Part shown: positions 25,575-33,002 of the stretch, one piece after another
How positions within the stretch are numbered: the first letter of the stretch is position 1
Layout of the letters: the number at the start of each line of letters is the position of its first letter
Origin: a virus
Virus record (IMG/VR): IMGVR_UViG_3300006753_004675
Span: 1-64,000 of that record
Reading direction: 5' to 3' (one strand)
Length of the DNA stretch: 64,000 nt
Program-made: the position numbers and the translations under genes
Notes under the pieces: model-generated
Seen by the model: the letters and a program-made list of their open reading frames with translations, nothing else
Database searches by the model: none
What the model was told of the DNA's origin: nothing

Positions 25575-25983
25575 CGATATCAAGACAGCATGGGTTTCTA
25601 GGGGATGGAATATCAATAAAAAGCCGTGGGGCCGTGAGCATAGCTGGTCTTCATTTACGGCAGGGCATGGCAAGCTTCTTTTTATCGAACAGGGACACAG
25701 AACAAGTTTAAAATTCAATCCACAGAAATGTGAATCTTTAATAGTGATATCTGGAAGTATAGATGTAACTTATGGCGATGAGTTATCGCTAGATTTTCCA
25801 GAATCTCACCCATTAAAGACAGAAAGATTAGGTGTAGGTGATAGTCTCAATGTTCAGTCTAGGTGCCCATATAGAATATCAGCTATAGAAAACTCTAGAG
25901 TAGTAGAGATTGGAAATTTTTTAAATGATATTCCATTTAGAATAAAGGATGACTATGGAAGAGGTGATGAGAAGAGCTCCTGA
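25564..25983 (+). CDS. Cupin-fold protein, mannose-6-phosphate isomerase-like
   Basis: 139 residues. The start (RGWNINKKPWGREHSWSSF, with KPWGRE) is the signature seen at the start of type II phosphomannose isomerase cupins, and the barrel follows (LLFIEQGHRTSLKFNPQK, ISGSIDVTYGDE, VGDSLNVQSRCPYRISA). The metal His set is incomplete, so it may bind sugar without isomerising. ATG 25564 overlaps the epimerase stop, supporting a joint sugar role. Confidence 0.6.
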   Translation: MEHDDIKTAWVSRGWNINKKPWGREHSWSSFTAGHGKLLFIEQGHRTSLKFNPQKCESLIVISGSIDVTYGDELSLDFPESHPLKTERLGVGDSLNVQSRCPYRISAIENSRVVEIGNFLNDIPFRIKDDYGRGDEKSS

Positions 25984-26527
25984 ATTTATAATTTTTACAG
26001 GCCCAATGTTTGGATCAAAAACTACGCGACTACTTGCTCACATAGATAGGTTCAAATATCAGAATAGAAGTGTTGCTGCGTTCAAGCCAAGACTAGATGA
26101 TAGATATTCTAAGGGAGAAATTTGCACACATAGTGGTGGAACAATTGAGGCAAAAGTTGTTGGAACTGGATTAGATATATTGGAGAATGTTCACAGTGAC
26201 GTCGATGTTGTTGCTGTAGATGAGGCTTTTATGATAGACGGTGTTTCAGATGCTCTATTGAAGCTATTTAGAATGGGAAAGACGATACTTGTATCATCTT
26301 TGCAATTATCTGCTAGTGGTAATGTCTTTGAAGAAGTTCGTGACATGATGCCTTGGGCCACAAAGATTGAAGTTTGTCCTGCTGTCTGTACAGTTACTGG
26401 GCTAGATGCCTTTTATACACACAAAAAATTTGACGATCTAAATGAAATATCTATTGGTGGATCAGAACTTTATGAACCGAGATGCTGGTTTCATCATAGC
26501 TTTATGAATCAGTCCGAGGATAGCTAA
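25955..26527 (+). CDS. tdk: Thymidine kinase
   Basis: Phosphorylates thymidine and deoxyuridine for salvage. P-loop GPMFGSKTT near the start, FKPRLDDRYS, the Walker-B-like VVAVDEAFMI with the catalytic glutamate, and late CPAVCTVTGLDAFYT with the C-x3-C half of the zinc-binding lasso. About 190 residues, as in the TK1/Tdk family. ATG 25955 is preferred because AAAGG sits 6 bases upstream; ATG 25949 and 25967 are alternatives. It overlaps the cupin gene. Confidence 0.9.
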   Translation: MEEVMRRAPEFIIFTGPMFGSKTTRLLAHIDRFKYQNRSVAAFKPRLDDRYSKGEICTHSGGTIEAKVVGTGLDILENVHSDVDVVAVDEAFMIDGVSDALLKLFRMGKTILVSSLQLSASGNVFEEVRDMMPWATKIEVCPAVCTVTGLDAFYTHKKFDDLNEISIGGSELYEPRCWFHHSFMNQSEDS

Positions 26528-27571
26528 ATGATCGAGCCAACCAGTGTCGACCTTATAATTTATCATGCAGATTGTTCTGATGGGTTTGGAGCTGCATATT
26601 CAGCATGGAAGTGTTTGGGGAAAAAAGCTGAATACTATCCTGCTAAGCACGGATCTCTACCACCAGACGTTACGGGTAAAACTGTTGCAATTCTTGATTT
26701 TTCATATGATAATACTACGATAAAGAATATGACTGAAGAGGCAGATGGCTTGATAGTGATTGATCATCATAAGTCCGCCATGATTGAGCTTCATGATATT
26801 TCTAATACTCATTTTGATATGACTAAGAGTGGCGCGATGCTAGCATGGGAATTTTTTCATCCTGGAAAAGAGCCCCCTAAGTTTATTCGGTATATCGAAG
26901 ATAGGGATCTTTGGAAGTGGGAACTTGAGTATTCAAAAGAGTTTTCTGCTGCGTTTGATATGGTCCCATTTGAATTTGAAGAATTTTTAAAGTTTGAGGA
27001 TGACTCTGTTTTTGATGATGCAGTCAAGCGGGGATCATATATTTTGGCATACTCTAAGACTGTTGTTAAAAAAGTATGTGAAAAGGCGAAGCCTAGAAAG
27101 TTCAAGGGCATGGATGTTTTAGTTGTTAACTCATCTCACTGGATGTCTGAGATTGGAGCTAGACTTTCTCCAGATTGCGATTTTGCAGTGATATGGTATT
27201 ATGATCATGAAAATAGAAATATAAAAGTCAGCCTGAGATCATTTCATGATTCAATTGATGTTTGTGAAATAGCTAAGGAATTTGGGGGAGGCGGCCATAA
27301 AAAGGCTGCAGGATTCTCTCTATCAGGAGAAACTATAGTTGATGATCTATTTGATGTAGTTGATGAGCCGATAGTTGATACAACACCTGCAAGAGAGGCA
27401 CTCAAGGAGATTCGACAGTCCCTAGAAGAAAAAGGAGATGTCGACAAGGAAGAGGCAGTCGATCAGATGGAGGCAATATTAGATGAGCTTGAGACAGACA
27501 CAAAAGAAGATCAAGGACAAGAAGAGACAGATGACAGCGAGACTCAGCAAGCTGATGATAAAGAATCCTAA
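26528..27571 (+). CDS. DHH/DHHA1 phosphoesterase (NrnA-like)
   Basis: Two-domain manganese phosphoesterase. The DHH domain has HADCSDGFGAA (13-23), ILDFSY and IDHHKS; the DHHA1 domain has GGGGHKKAAGF (about 258-268), which binds the nucleotide end. Such enzymes degrade short oligoribonucleotides or pAp, and the phage could use it to recycle nucleotides from RNA. The last 55 residues are very acidic and look disordered. It starts directly after the thymidine kinase stop. 347 residues. Confidence 0.85.
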   Translation: MIEPTSVDLIIYHADCSDGFGAAYSAWKCLGKKAEYYPAKHGSLPPDVTGKTVAILDFSYDNTTIKNMTEEADGLIVIDHHKSAMIELHDISNTHFDMTKSGAMLAWEFFHPGKEPPKFIRYIEDRDLWKWELEYSKEFSAAFDMVPFEFEEFLKFEDDSVFDDAVKRGSYILAYSKTVVKKVCEKAKPRKFKGMDVLVVNSSHWMSEIGARLSPDCDFAVIWYYDHENRNIKVSLRSFHDSIDVCEIAKEFGGGGHKKAAGFSLSGETIVDDLFDVVDEPIVDTTPAREALKEIRQSLEEKGDVDKEEAVDQMEAILDELETDTKEDQGQEETDDSETQQADDKES

Positions 27572-27592
27572 TTGTTATGAGAGAGTTTTTTA

Positions 27593-28348
27593 ATGTCGTA
27601 TCAGGCGTTTGCAAAGCCAATAATGTCTTTTTTATCAGGAATAGATAATCCCAGAATTCTAGAGATAGGTGTGGATAAAGGTCAAACTTCAATACCTTTG
27701 ATTCACAACTTAACATTAGAGTGTAACAGATTTCTATACGAGGGAATTGATCTAGTTATTCAAGACTCTGTTATACAGTCTCTTACAGCAATGCTCAATG
27801 TAAGTGTTAATCAGCTGGAAGATAGTCCTAATGTAAATCTGATAAAAGGAAATAGCTTATCCCTTTTACAAGTGCTAATAGAGGAGAATTTAAAATATGA
27901 TCTAGTTCTTGTAGATGGTGATCACAATTATCACACAGTCTCCAAAGAATTAGAAATGATTCAAGACTTATGTCACCCAACATCTCTAATTATTTGTGAT
28001 GATTATTTTGGAAAGTGGGAAAAAAAAGATCTATACTATAGCGAGTACGAGCACTATTCAGATGTATCAGACACAACACCTAGAAAGAATACAAAAAAAC
28101 AAGGTGTAAGAAGTGCAGTAGATGATTTTGTGAAAAATTCAGACAGTAGATGGTCTTGCTATTCTATGCTGGTTGGCGATGGTGATCAGGAAATCAAAGG
28201 CGCCGATTTCTGCATCTTACATCAGAAAAATTTTATAAAACTTACATGTGAACCAGGTGCGAATTACATGTATGAGACAAAATTAAAGATGGAGATTAAT
28301 GGGAGCTTTTCACATAGATTTATAGATTCACCGCTTAGGAGTATGTGA
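27593..28348 (+). CDS. Class I SAM-dependent methyltransferase-like protein
   Basis: Residues 20-140 have a methyltransferase-24-type fold: ILEIGVDKGQTS (motif I), YEGIDLVIQ (motif II), LVLVDGDHNYHTVSKELEM (motif IV) and LIICDDYFGKW. These resemble O-methyltransferases acting on sugars or small molecules, and the nearby sugar and sulfotransferase genes fit. The C-terminal 100 residues are not recognised. Target unknown. Confidence 0.7.
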   Translation: MSYQAFAKPIMSFLSGIDNPRILEIGVDKGQTSIPLIHNLTLECNRFLYEGIDLVIQDSVIQSLTAMLNVSVNQLEDSPNVNLIKGNSLSLLQVLIEENLKYDLVLVDGDHNYHTVSKELEMIQDLCHPTSLIICDDYFGKWEKKDLYYSEYEHYSDVSDTTPRKNTKKQGVRSAVDDFVKNSDSRWSCYSMLVGDGDQEIKGADFCILHQKNFIKLTCEPGANYMYETKLKMEINGSFSHRFIDSPLRSM

Positions 28349-28351
28349 ATA

Positions 28352-28753
28352 ATGAGGCCTGAATGGGATGAAATCTGGATGCAGTTTGCACAGTCAATAT
28401 CGCGAAGATCTTATGATCCTCGTCACCAAGTTGGAGCTATTGTTGTAACAGGTGATAACACACAGATTTTGGCAGTAGGATATAATGGAAATCATTCTGG
28501 AGGACCCAATGAGGTTGAATCATATGTTCCCGGTGAATCTGGAATGCTACATGCAGAAATTAATGCGCTGTTAAAGATGGACTATAACAACCCTAAGAGA
28601 AAAATACTTTATGTTACTCTTTCACCATGTAGAATGTGTGCAAAAGCCATTATAAATTCTGGAATTAGTGAAGTTGTCTATAATGAAGAATATAGAGACA
28701 GGTCAGGAGTAGATCTACTTTTAGAGTCTGAAGTCATTGTTAGAAAATATTAG
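28352..28753 (+). CDS. Deoxycytidylate (dCMP) deaminase
   Basis: Converts dCMP to dUMP, feeding thymidylate synthesis. Zinc site: HAEINAL (His and catalytic Glu) and SPCRMCAKAI (two Cys), plus GYNGNHSG near residue 46 for the base. At 133 residues it is shorter than T4 gpCd (193) and lacks its insert, so it may lack the dCTP/dTTP allosteric site. It starts 3 bases after the methyltransferase. Confidence 0.92.
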   Translation: MRPEWDEIWMQFAQSISRRSYDPRHQVGAIVVTGDNTQILAVGYNGNHSGGPNEVESYVPGESGMLHAEINALLKMDYNNPKRKILYVTLSPCRMCAKAIINSGISEVVYNEEYRDRSGVDLLLESEVIVRKY

Positions 28754-28765
28754 TTAATCTACATC

Positions 28766-28774
28766 ATATTTAAT
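28766..28774 (+). promoter_or_regulatory. ATATTTAAT box, possible late promoter
   Basis: ATATTTAAT ends 17 bases before ATG 28792. The same box at a similar distance precedes genes at 33003, 35761, 36953, 44748, 47678 and 50555. AT-rich background makes chance matches fairly likely. Confidence 0.35.
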
Positions 28775-28791
28775 TTACGATAGAGAGATTT

Positions 28792-29658
28792 ATGCCTGTA
28801 TACCAGAGAGATGACAAAAAGATTCACTTCATTCATATTCCTAAGACAGCAGGAATGTCTGTAAGAAAGCTGCTTGAATCTAACGGGTGGAATAGAATTA
28901 ATGAGCCTCGGGAGTTTTGTCCAGGAGTTTCAGGCCACGGTCACGCACCTTATAAGTTTTGGAGTCTGTGGGACGAGACTAAAAACGTAGATTTTGAATT
29001 TTCTATTGTTAGAAATCCAATGTCTAGAGTAGTTTCACATTTACAAATGACAATTCTTCATCAATTTGATCGAGCTGCTCAAGAATTGTTAAGCCTGGGT
29101 GCTTCAATTGACCCTGAGGATTTTATTAGTTTTTTTGAAAAAATAGGCATTCATGACATTCGAGACATGCCAGAGGATCAGGTTTTAGATAAGATTGGAA
29201 GCATTTTTACATCTAGCTGGAGTGACTCCAACCTTATTGCAAAGATAAATTACGGGTATGTGTGGCTAGAAGAAAACCTTAATAAAGAGTTAGAGATGTC
29301 ATCGTGGCCAGAATTGATAGACTTATATTTGAAAGACTGGATTAGAGAGGTGGGTGACGACTTTGAAACAATCGGTGCAGTTCCATGCCCGATGCACCTA
29401 TATAATTCTGATAATACGAATGTCTATAGGCTTGAAACAGATATAAAGAAAATGATATCTGACCTAAAGGATCTAAAAATCATTCATCTGCTTGATACTA
29501 TGCCCAAAATAAATAAAAATTATCATAATTTTACTCCAGGTAGAGAGTCTTCATGGGAAGACTTTCCAAATATCAAAGAAAGATTTTTTAATTTATATGA
29601 TAAGGATTTTGAACTATTTGAATATGATAGGTCTACCTCCTTTCCTGAGGTCAGATAA
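28792..29658 (+). CDS. Sulfotransferase-like protein
   Basis: Resembles Golgi-type carbohydrate sulfotransferases (Sulfotransfer_2). HIPKTAGMS (15-23) is the 5'-phosphosulfate loop and FSIVRNPMSRVVS (about 78-90) the 3'-phosphate site that binds PAPS. 288 residues, complete. It would move sulfate onto a sugar, possibly one made with the nearby epimerase and cupin; the acceptor is unknown. Marine phages often encode such proteins. Its stop overlaps the next start by one base. Confidence 0.8.
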   Translation: MPVYQRDDKKIHFIHIPKTAGMSVRKLLESNGWNRINEPREFCPGVSGHGHAPYKFWSLWDETKNVDFEFSIVRNPMSRVVSHLQMTILHQFDRAAQELLSLGASIDPEDFISFFEKIGIHDIRDMPEDQVLDKIGSIFTSSWSDSNLIAKINYGYVWLEENLNKELEMSSWPELIDLYLKDWIREVGDDFETIGAVPCPMHLYNSDNTNVYRLETDIKKMISDLKDLKIIHLLDTMPKINKNYHNFTPGRESSWEDFPNIKERFFNLYDKDFELFEYDRSTSFPEVR

Positions 29659-29924
29659 TGAAAGTTTTTTCTGCAGAAGATATGATTAAGATTATTGAAG
29701 GAATTCAACACGAAAACCTTGATGTTTCTATAGGAAAAGGTGATGAAAAAAGAATAATTATAAAGCCTGGCCTTAAGATAAGACATAAAGAATCTAAATT
29801 GGTCTATACAGTGATAGCAATTTTATCTAATGATGGTGAATCTAATTTTAAGATTTTGTGCTTTAGGCCCGGTAAAAGAATACTTATACCTAGTGAAGAA
29901 TTTAAAGATTATGAGAGGCATTAA
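29658..29924 (+). CDS. Small protein of unknown function
   Basis: 88 residues. A short N-terminal helix (AEDMIKIIEGIQ) and then a beta-rich part (IIIKPGLKIRHKESKLVYTVIAIL, KILCFRPGKRILIPSEEF), which looks like a small barrel. No family recognised. One-base overlaps on both sides tie it to the sulfotransferase and the SOD-like gene. Confidence 0.5.
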   Translation: MKVFSAEDMIKIIEGIQHENLDVSIGKGDEKRIIIKPGLKIRHKESKLVYTVIAILSNDGESNFKILCFRPGKRILIPSEEFKDYERH

Positions 29925-30619
29925 TGTCAAGTTTTACGAATAAAGACCTTAAAGAAACAATAAGAAATTCTCTTCATTTAAATGAAGAAGATATTTTAAA
30001 AGAATCTTATGTAGCACAACTCAAGCAATTTAATCTTCCTACAGAGCTTTTGAGTGCAGCAAATAAGGCAAATCACATAGAGCTCTATGAAAACTATGTA
30101 AAGGAATTCAATAGAATAAGTGCAGAGCTAGATACAGTAGATAGAGAAGCATCTAGTTCAAATCACTCTCGGTATAGATCTTTAAAGATAGATGAAACGT
30201 TTAACATGAATGCAATCTATTTGCATGAATTATATTTTTCCAATATTAGCGATCTTCATAGTGAAATTTCTATGGATTCAATTTCATATATGAGACTAGC
30301 AAGAGATTTTGGAACATTCGATGAGTGGCAGGAAGACTTTATAGCGTGTTGCATGGCATCTAGATGCGGCTGGGCGATAACATATTTTAATGTTTATCTA
30401 CAGTCATATATGAATTGTGCAATTGATCTTCATAGTCTTAATGTTCCTTTTGGATCCTACCCAGTAATAGTTATGGACATGTGGCAACATGCATACTATA
30501 GAGATTATTTACGTGATGTAAAGACATATACGTTTGCAATGATGAAACAGCTTAACTGGAATGTCATTGGAGAGAGATTTAAAAAGGCAGAAGCCATACA
30601 ATCTGTTTTGAGGTCATAA
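29924..30619 (+). CDS. Fe/Mn superoxide dismutase-like protein, probable virion component
   Basis: 231 residues with the SOD fold and all four metal ligands in order: His51 (NHIELYENYV), His101 (YLHELYF), Asp185 and His189 (VMDMWQHAYYRDY). The tail TYTFAMMKQLNWNVIGERF also matches SOD. The first 40 residues are extra and include LKETIRNSLHLNEEDILKE, similar to delivery-like segments of neighbours. It sits at the edge of the virion-type genes, so it may be carried in the particle. Whether it is an active dismutase or a structural use of the fold is not clear. Confidence 0.75.
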   Translation: MSSFTNKDLKETIRNSLHLNEEDILKESYVAQLKQFNLPTELLSAANKANHIELYENYVKEFNRISAELDTVDREASSSNHSRYRSLKIDETFNMNAIYLHELYFSNISDLHSEISMDSISYMRLARDFGTFDEWQEDFIACCMASRCGWAITYFNVYLQSYMNCAIDLHSLNVPFGSYPVIVMDMWQHAYYRDYLRDVKTYTFAMMKQLNWNVIGERFKKAEAIQSVLRS

Positions 30620-31267
30620 ATGAATAATGTAAACAGGCACATGATTAGAAGAATTATACTTGAGGAAGTCGAGGAGCTATTTGTAGCGTCTGATGCTGAA
30701 GAAGTTACAAGGCTATCAAAAGATTCTGCTGATGATCAAATAGACGCTTTTATTCTTAAGTTTGAAAAGGATTCAATTGAAGAAGAGGAAGGTGAAGATC
30801 TTCTTGAATCATTAAGAAATCTCTCACTAAGGGGAATTTTAAATGAACAGCCATCACCAGATGATCTTCCAGAGCCAGAAGATCTTGCCGCGCCGCCCGA
30901 AGAACCTGCTCCTGAAGCAGAGGAAGAAGTAGAAGTAGAGGATCCGGCTGGGAGTGAGGATGTGACAGTTACAGATGCAGAAGAACTTCCAAAGCCACCG
31001 CTTAACATAGACGAATTTACAAAAAGAGTTGCAAGACTCGCAATGAACTATGAAACTCTACTAGATATAAAAACAATTATAGTTAACAGGGCGATGAACT
31101 TTTTGGCAGATAACTACGACAAGGCACATGTCGATGAAATGAAAGAAATATTAGATTCTCAATTTGATTTTGATCTAGACGGATCAAAAGATATTCCAGA
31201 GCCTCCATACGCTGTTGGAGCATATGCCGGAGGAACAGGACAGATGGGTGGCGGCGGCGGTGTATAG
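30620..31267 (+). CDS. Acidic virion-type protein with N-terminal delivery-like segment
   Basis: 215 residues. Starts with HMIRRIILEEVEE, a basic amphipathic segment ending I-L-E. The middle (about 75-130) is a Pro/Glu-rich acidic linker, then a helical part (DEFTKRVARLAMNYETLLDIK) and a Gly-rich end (GGTGQMGGGGGV). This build is like prohead core or internal head proteins cut by a maturation protease. No family recognised. It abuts the SOD-like gene. Confidence 0.6.
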   Translation: MNNVNRHMIRRIILEEVEELFVASDAEEVTRLSKDSADDQIDAFILKFEKDSIEEEEGEDLLESLRNLSLRGILNEQPSPDDLPEPEDLAAPPEEPAPEAEEEVEVEDPAGSEDVTVTDAEELPKPPLNIDEFTKRVARLAMNYETLLDIKTIIVNRAMNFLADNYDKAHVDEMKEILDSQFDFDLDGSKDIPEPPYAVGAYAGGTGQMGGGGGV

Positions 31268-31554
31268 TGCCTAAAAAAACATATAAAGATTTTGAGACAA
31301 AAAAGACAATTCACTTTAACATAACTCGTGAAGCTCATTCGAATCTTAGGATAATATGTTTTAAAAAAAGGGTATCTATGCAAGAAGTCTTTGAAGAAAT
31401 ATCTCAAAGAATAGCTGCAGAATCTCCAGATATGATGGATTTAATAAATGACCTTTCACAAAGAAAAAGAGATGGTATAATTAAAAAGTTATCCAAGTCC
31501 GATGTCGAGTCATTGTTTAATGTTATAGAAAAAGAAAATCCACTGGCAGAATAA
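31267..31554 (+). CDS. Ribbon-helix-helix-like small protein
   Basis: 95 residues from a GTG start that overlaps the previous stop (TAGTG). TIHFNITREAHSNLRIIC then VSMQEVFEEISQRIA (about 15-50) fits a ribbon-helix-helix: a strand followed by two helices, as in Arc/CopG DNA-binding proteins. The C-terminal helix may be for oligomers. A regulator role is inferred only from the fold. Confidence 0.5.
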   Translation: MPKKTYKDFETKKTIHFNITREAHSNLRIICFKKRVSMQEVFEEISQRIAAESPDMMDLINDLSQRKRDGIIKKLSKSDVESLFNVIEKENPLAE

Positions 31555-31555
31555 G

Positions 31556-31819
31556 ATGAAAAAATTTCTAAAGATTTTTGGTTTTAAAAATAAAAAGCTG
31601 TCACGTATTGAAAATAGAATCGCTGACATAGAGGTTCAGCTAAATGAATCCCTTTTAATTATTTCCAAACAAGCAGAGATGATAGCTATACTTGCTAAAA
31701 TACAGGGTGATCTTGTTTCATATATCCACGATAATGAAATCATAAATGATAAAAATAAAAAATTATCTTCAGGAATAATTCTTCTAGAGACAGTTGATGA
31801 TGACGGTTTTATAAATTAA
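31556..31819 (+). CDS. Small coiled-coil protein
   Basis: 87 residues. Basic start (KKFLKIFGFKNKKL) then a coiled coil with heptads (IENRIADIEVQLNESLLI, about 18-60), then an acidic end. No family recognised; it could be a scaffold or lysis helper, as it precedes the lysis-like trio. Confidence 0.5.
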   Translation: MKKFLKIFGFKNKKLSRIENRIADIEVQLNESLLIISKQAEMIAILAKIQGDLVSYIHDNEIINDKNKKLSSGIILLETVDDDGFIN

Positions 31820-31853
31820 GAATACTTATAGTTGACTTTTACATGGAGACTGT

Positions 31854-32048
31854 ATGAAAGCTGGAATCATAGATAGAATTTTAGGAAAGATTATTTCTAG
31901 AAAATTCACAGTATTCTTAACTGCAACAGGTTTGATGATATTTTCTGATCTAACATCAGACACATGGGGCATGATAGCCATAGTATATATAGGAAGCCAA
32001 GGCGTCATAGATGCAGCTTTATCATGGAAGCATGGTCCGGGTCAGTAG
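31854..32048 (+). CDS. Holin-like small membrane protein
   Basis: 64 residues with two membrane segments (FTVFLTATGLMIFSDL and WGMIAIVYIGSQGVIDAAL). The pattern of RKF-x-VFL...W...YIGSQG-x-D is common in phage holins. It is followed by a spanin-like gene and a secreted protein. The endolysin lies far away at 7739. Holin is an inference from shape and place. Confidence 0.5.
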   Translation: MKAGIIDRILGKIISRKFTVFLTATGLMIFSDLTSDTWGMIAIVYIGSQGVIDAALSWKHGPGQ

Positions 32049-32052
32049 TTAA

Positions 32053-32457
32053 ATGACTTGGCTTGGTTTTAAATTATGTGCAAAAAAGTTCTGGCTTTGG
32101 TGCAAGAAAAATTGGAAGTTTTTCATCGGTCTAATGATTCCAATTGTTTTATCAATCATAGCGAGAAAGCAAATTAATCCTCAAAAGCTTTTAGATAAGA
32201 TTAAAGATGATCATGAAAAAGAAGTTGATATATTAAATCGTTCTCATCAAAAAGAGATAGAAGATAGAGAGAAGGCTAAAAAAAGATATGATAGTGCTAT
32301 CAAAGAACTAGAAGAAAAGTATAAAGATGCAGAGCATGAGCTTGATAAGAAAAAGAAAAAAGAAGTTGAAAAAGTTTTAAAGAATCACTCCTCTGACCCA
32401 GATGAAATCACTAGAAGAATATCAGAAATAACAGGGTTCGAAATACACATTTCATAA
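32053..32457 (+). CDS. Membrane-anchored coiled-coil protein (inner spanin-like)
   Basis: 134 residues: one N-terminal membrane segment (about 20-40, FFIGLMIPIVLSIIA) then a long highly charged coiled coil (about 48-112). This is the build of an Rz-type inner-membrane spanin, which helps disrupt the outer membrane at lysis. A matching outer lipoprotein (Rz1) is not obvious; the next gene has a signal peptide but no lipobox. Could also be a structural membrane protein. Confidence 0.5.
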   Translation: MTWLGFKLCAKKFWLWCKKNWKFFIGLMIPIVLSIIARKQINPQKLLDKIKDDHEKEVDILNRSHQKEIEDREKAKKRYDSAIKELEEKYKDAEHELDKKKKKEVEKVLKNHSSDPDEITRRISEITGFEIHIS

Positions 32458-32503
32458 ACTATCAAATATATCTGTGTATGATTGATCTTGAAAGGATGTG
32501 AAA

Positions 32504-32968
32504 ATGAAAAATCCAATATTGCATTATTTTACAATTGTTTGTTTTTTAACAAACATATTAATCATTCCTTCTACTGCACATGCTGACGAACAGGTCGCAA
32601 CAGTTATAGAAGGACAGGCAGCACCGTTTAATGGGACACTATTTAGTACGGAGGCGGCAGCTAGACTTCTATCTGATCTGACATTTTCAGAAGAGGCCTG
32701 TCAAATAAAACTTGAGCAATCAAATGAAGAACAGCAGGCTCAATGTCAATTACAGCTAGATATACTACAAGCCTCTAAAGATGCCATACAGATGAGGTAT
32801 GAAGAAACGATTGTAGTTAGAAATGATCACATACAATATTTAGAAAAACAGCTGACGAAGCCAAAGATTCCCCAGGAGCTTTCATTTGTCCTGGGTGTCG
32901 TCGCGGGAATAGGTCTCACTCTTGGAGCAACATTTGCAATGAGTGAGATTGTAAAATCAACAAATTGA
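32504..32968 (+). CDS. Secreted/membrane protein with signal peptide and C-terminal anchor
   Basis: 154 residues. Signal peptide (TIVCFLTNILIIPSTAHA, cleavage after AHA near 30), a helical polar part with two cysteines, and a C-terminal membrane segment (SFVLGVVAGIGLTLGATFAM). ATG 32504 is favoured over GTG 32498 because the AAAGGA site is 8 bases before it. A periplasmic protein anchored at its end, perhaps part of lysis with the two genes before it. No family recognised. Confidence 0.55.
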   Translation: MKNPILHYFTIVCFLTNILIIPSTAHADEQVATVIEGQAAPFNGTLFSTEAAARLLSDLTFSEEACQIKLEQSNEEQQAQCQLQLDILQASKDAIQMRYEETIVVRNDHIQYLEKQLTKPKIPQELSFVLGVVAGIGLTLGATFAMSEIVKSTN

Positions 32969-32978
32969 TCATAAGCAA

Positions 32979-32988
32979 GATATTTATC
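32979..32988 (+). promoter_or_regulatory. GATATTTATC box, possible late promoter
   Basis: Identical 10-mer to the one at 47654. It ends 14 bases before ATG 33003 of a virion-type gene, with GAGGAG between. Confidence 0.45.
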
Positions 32989-33002
32989 ATTGAGGAGCTA
33001 TT

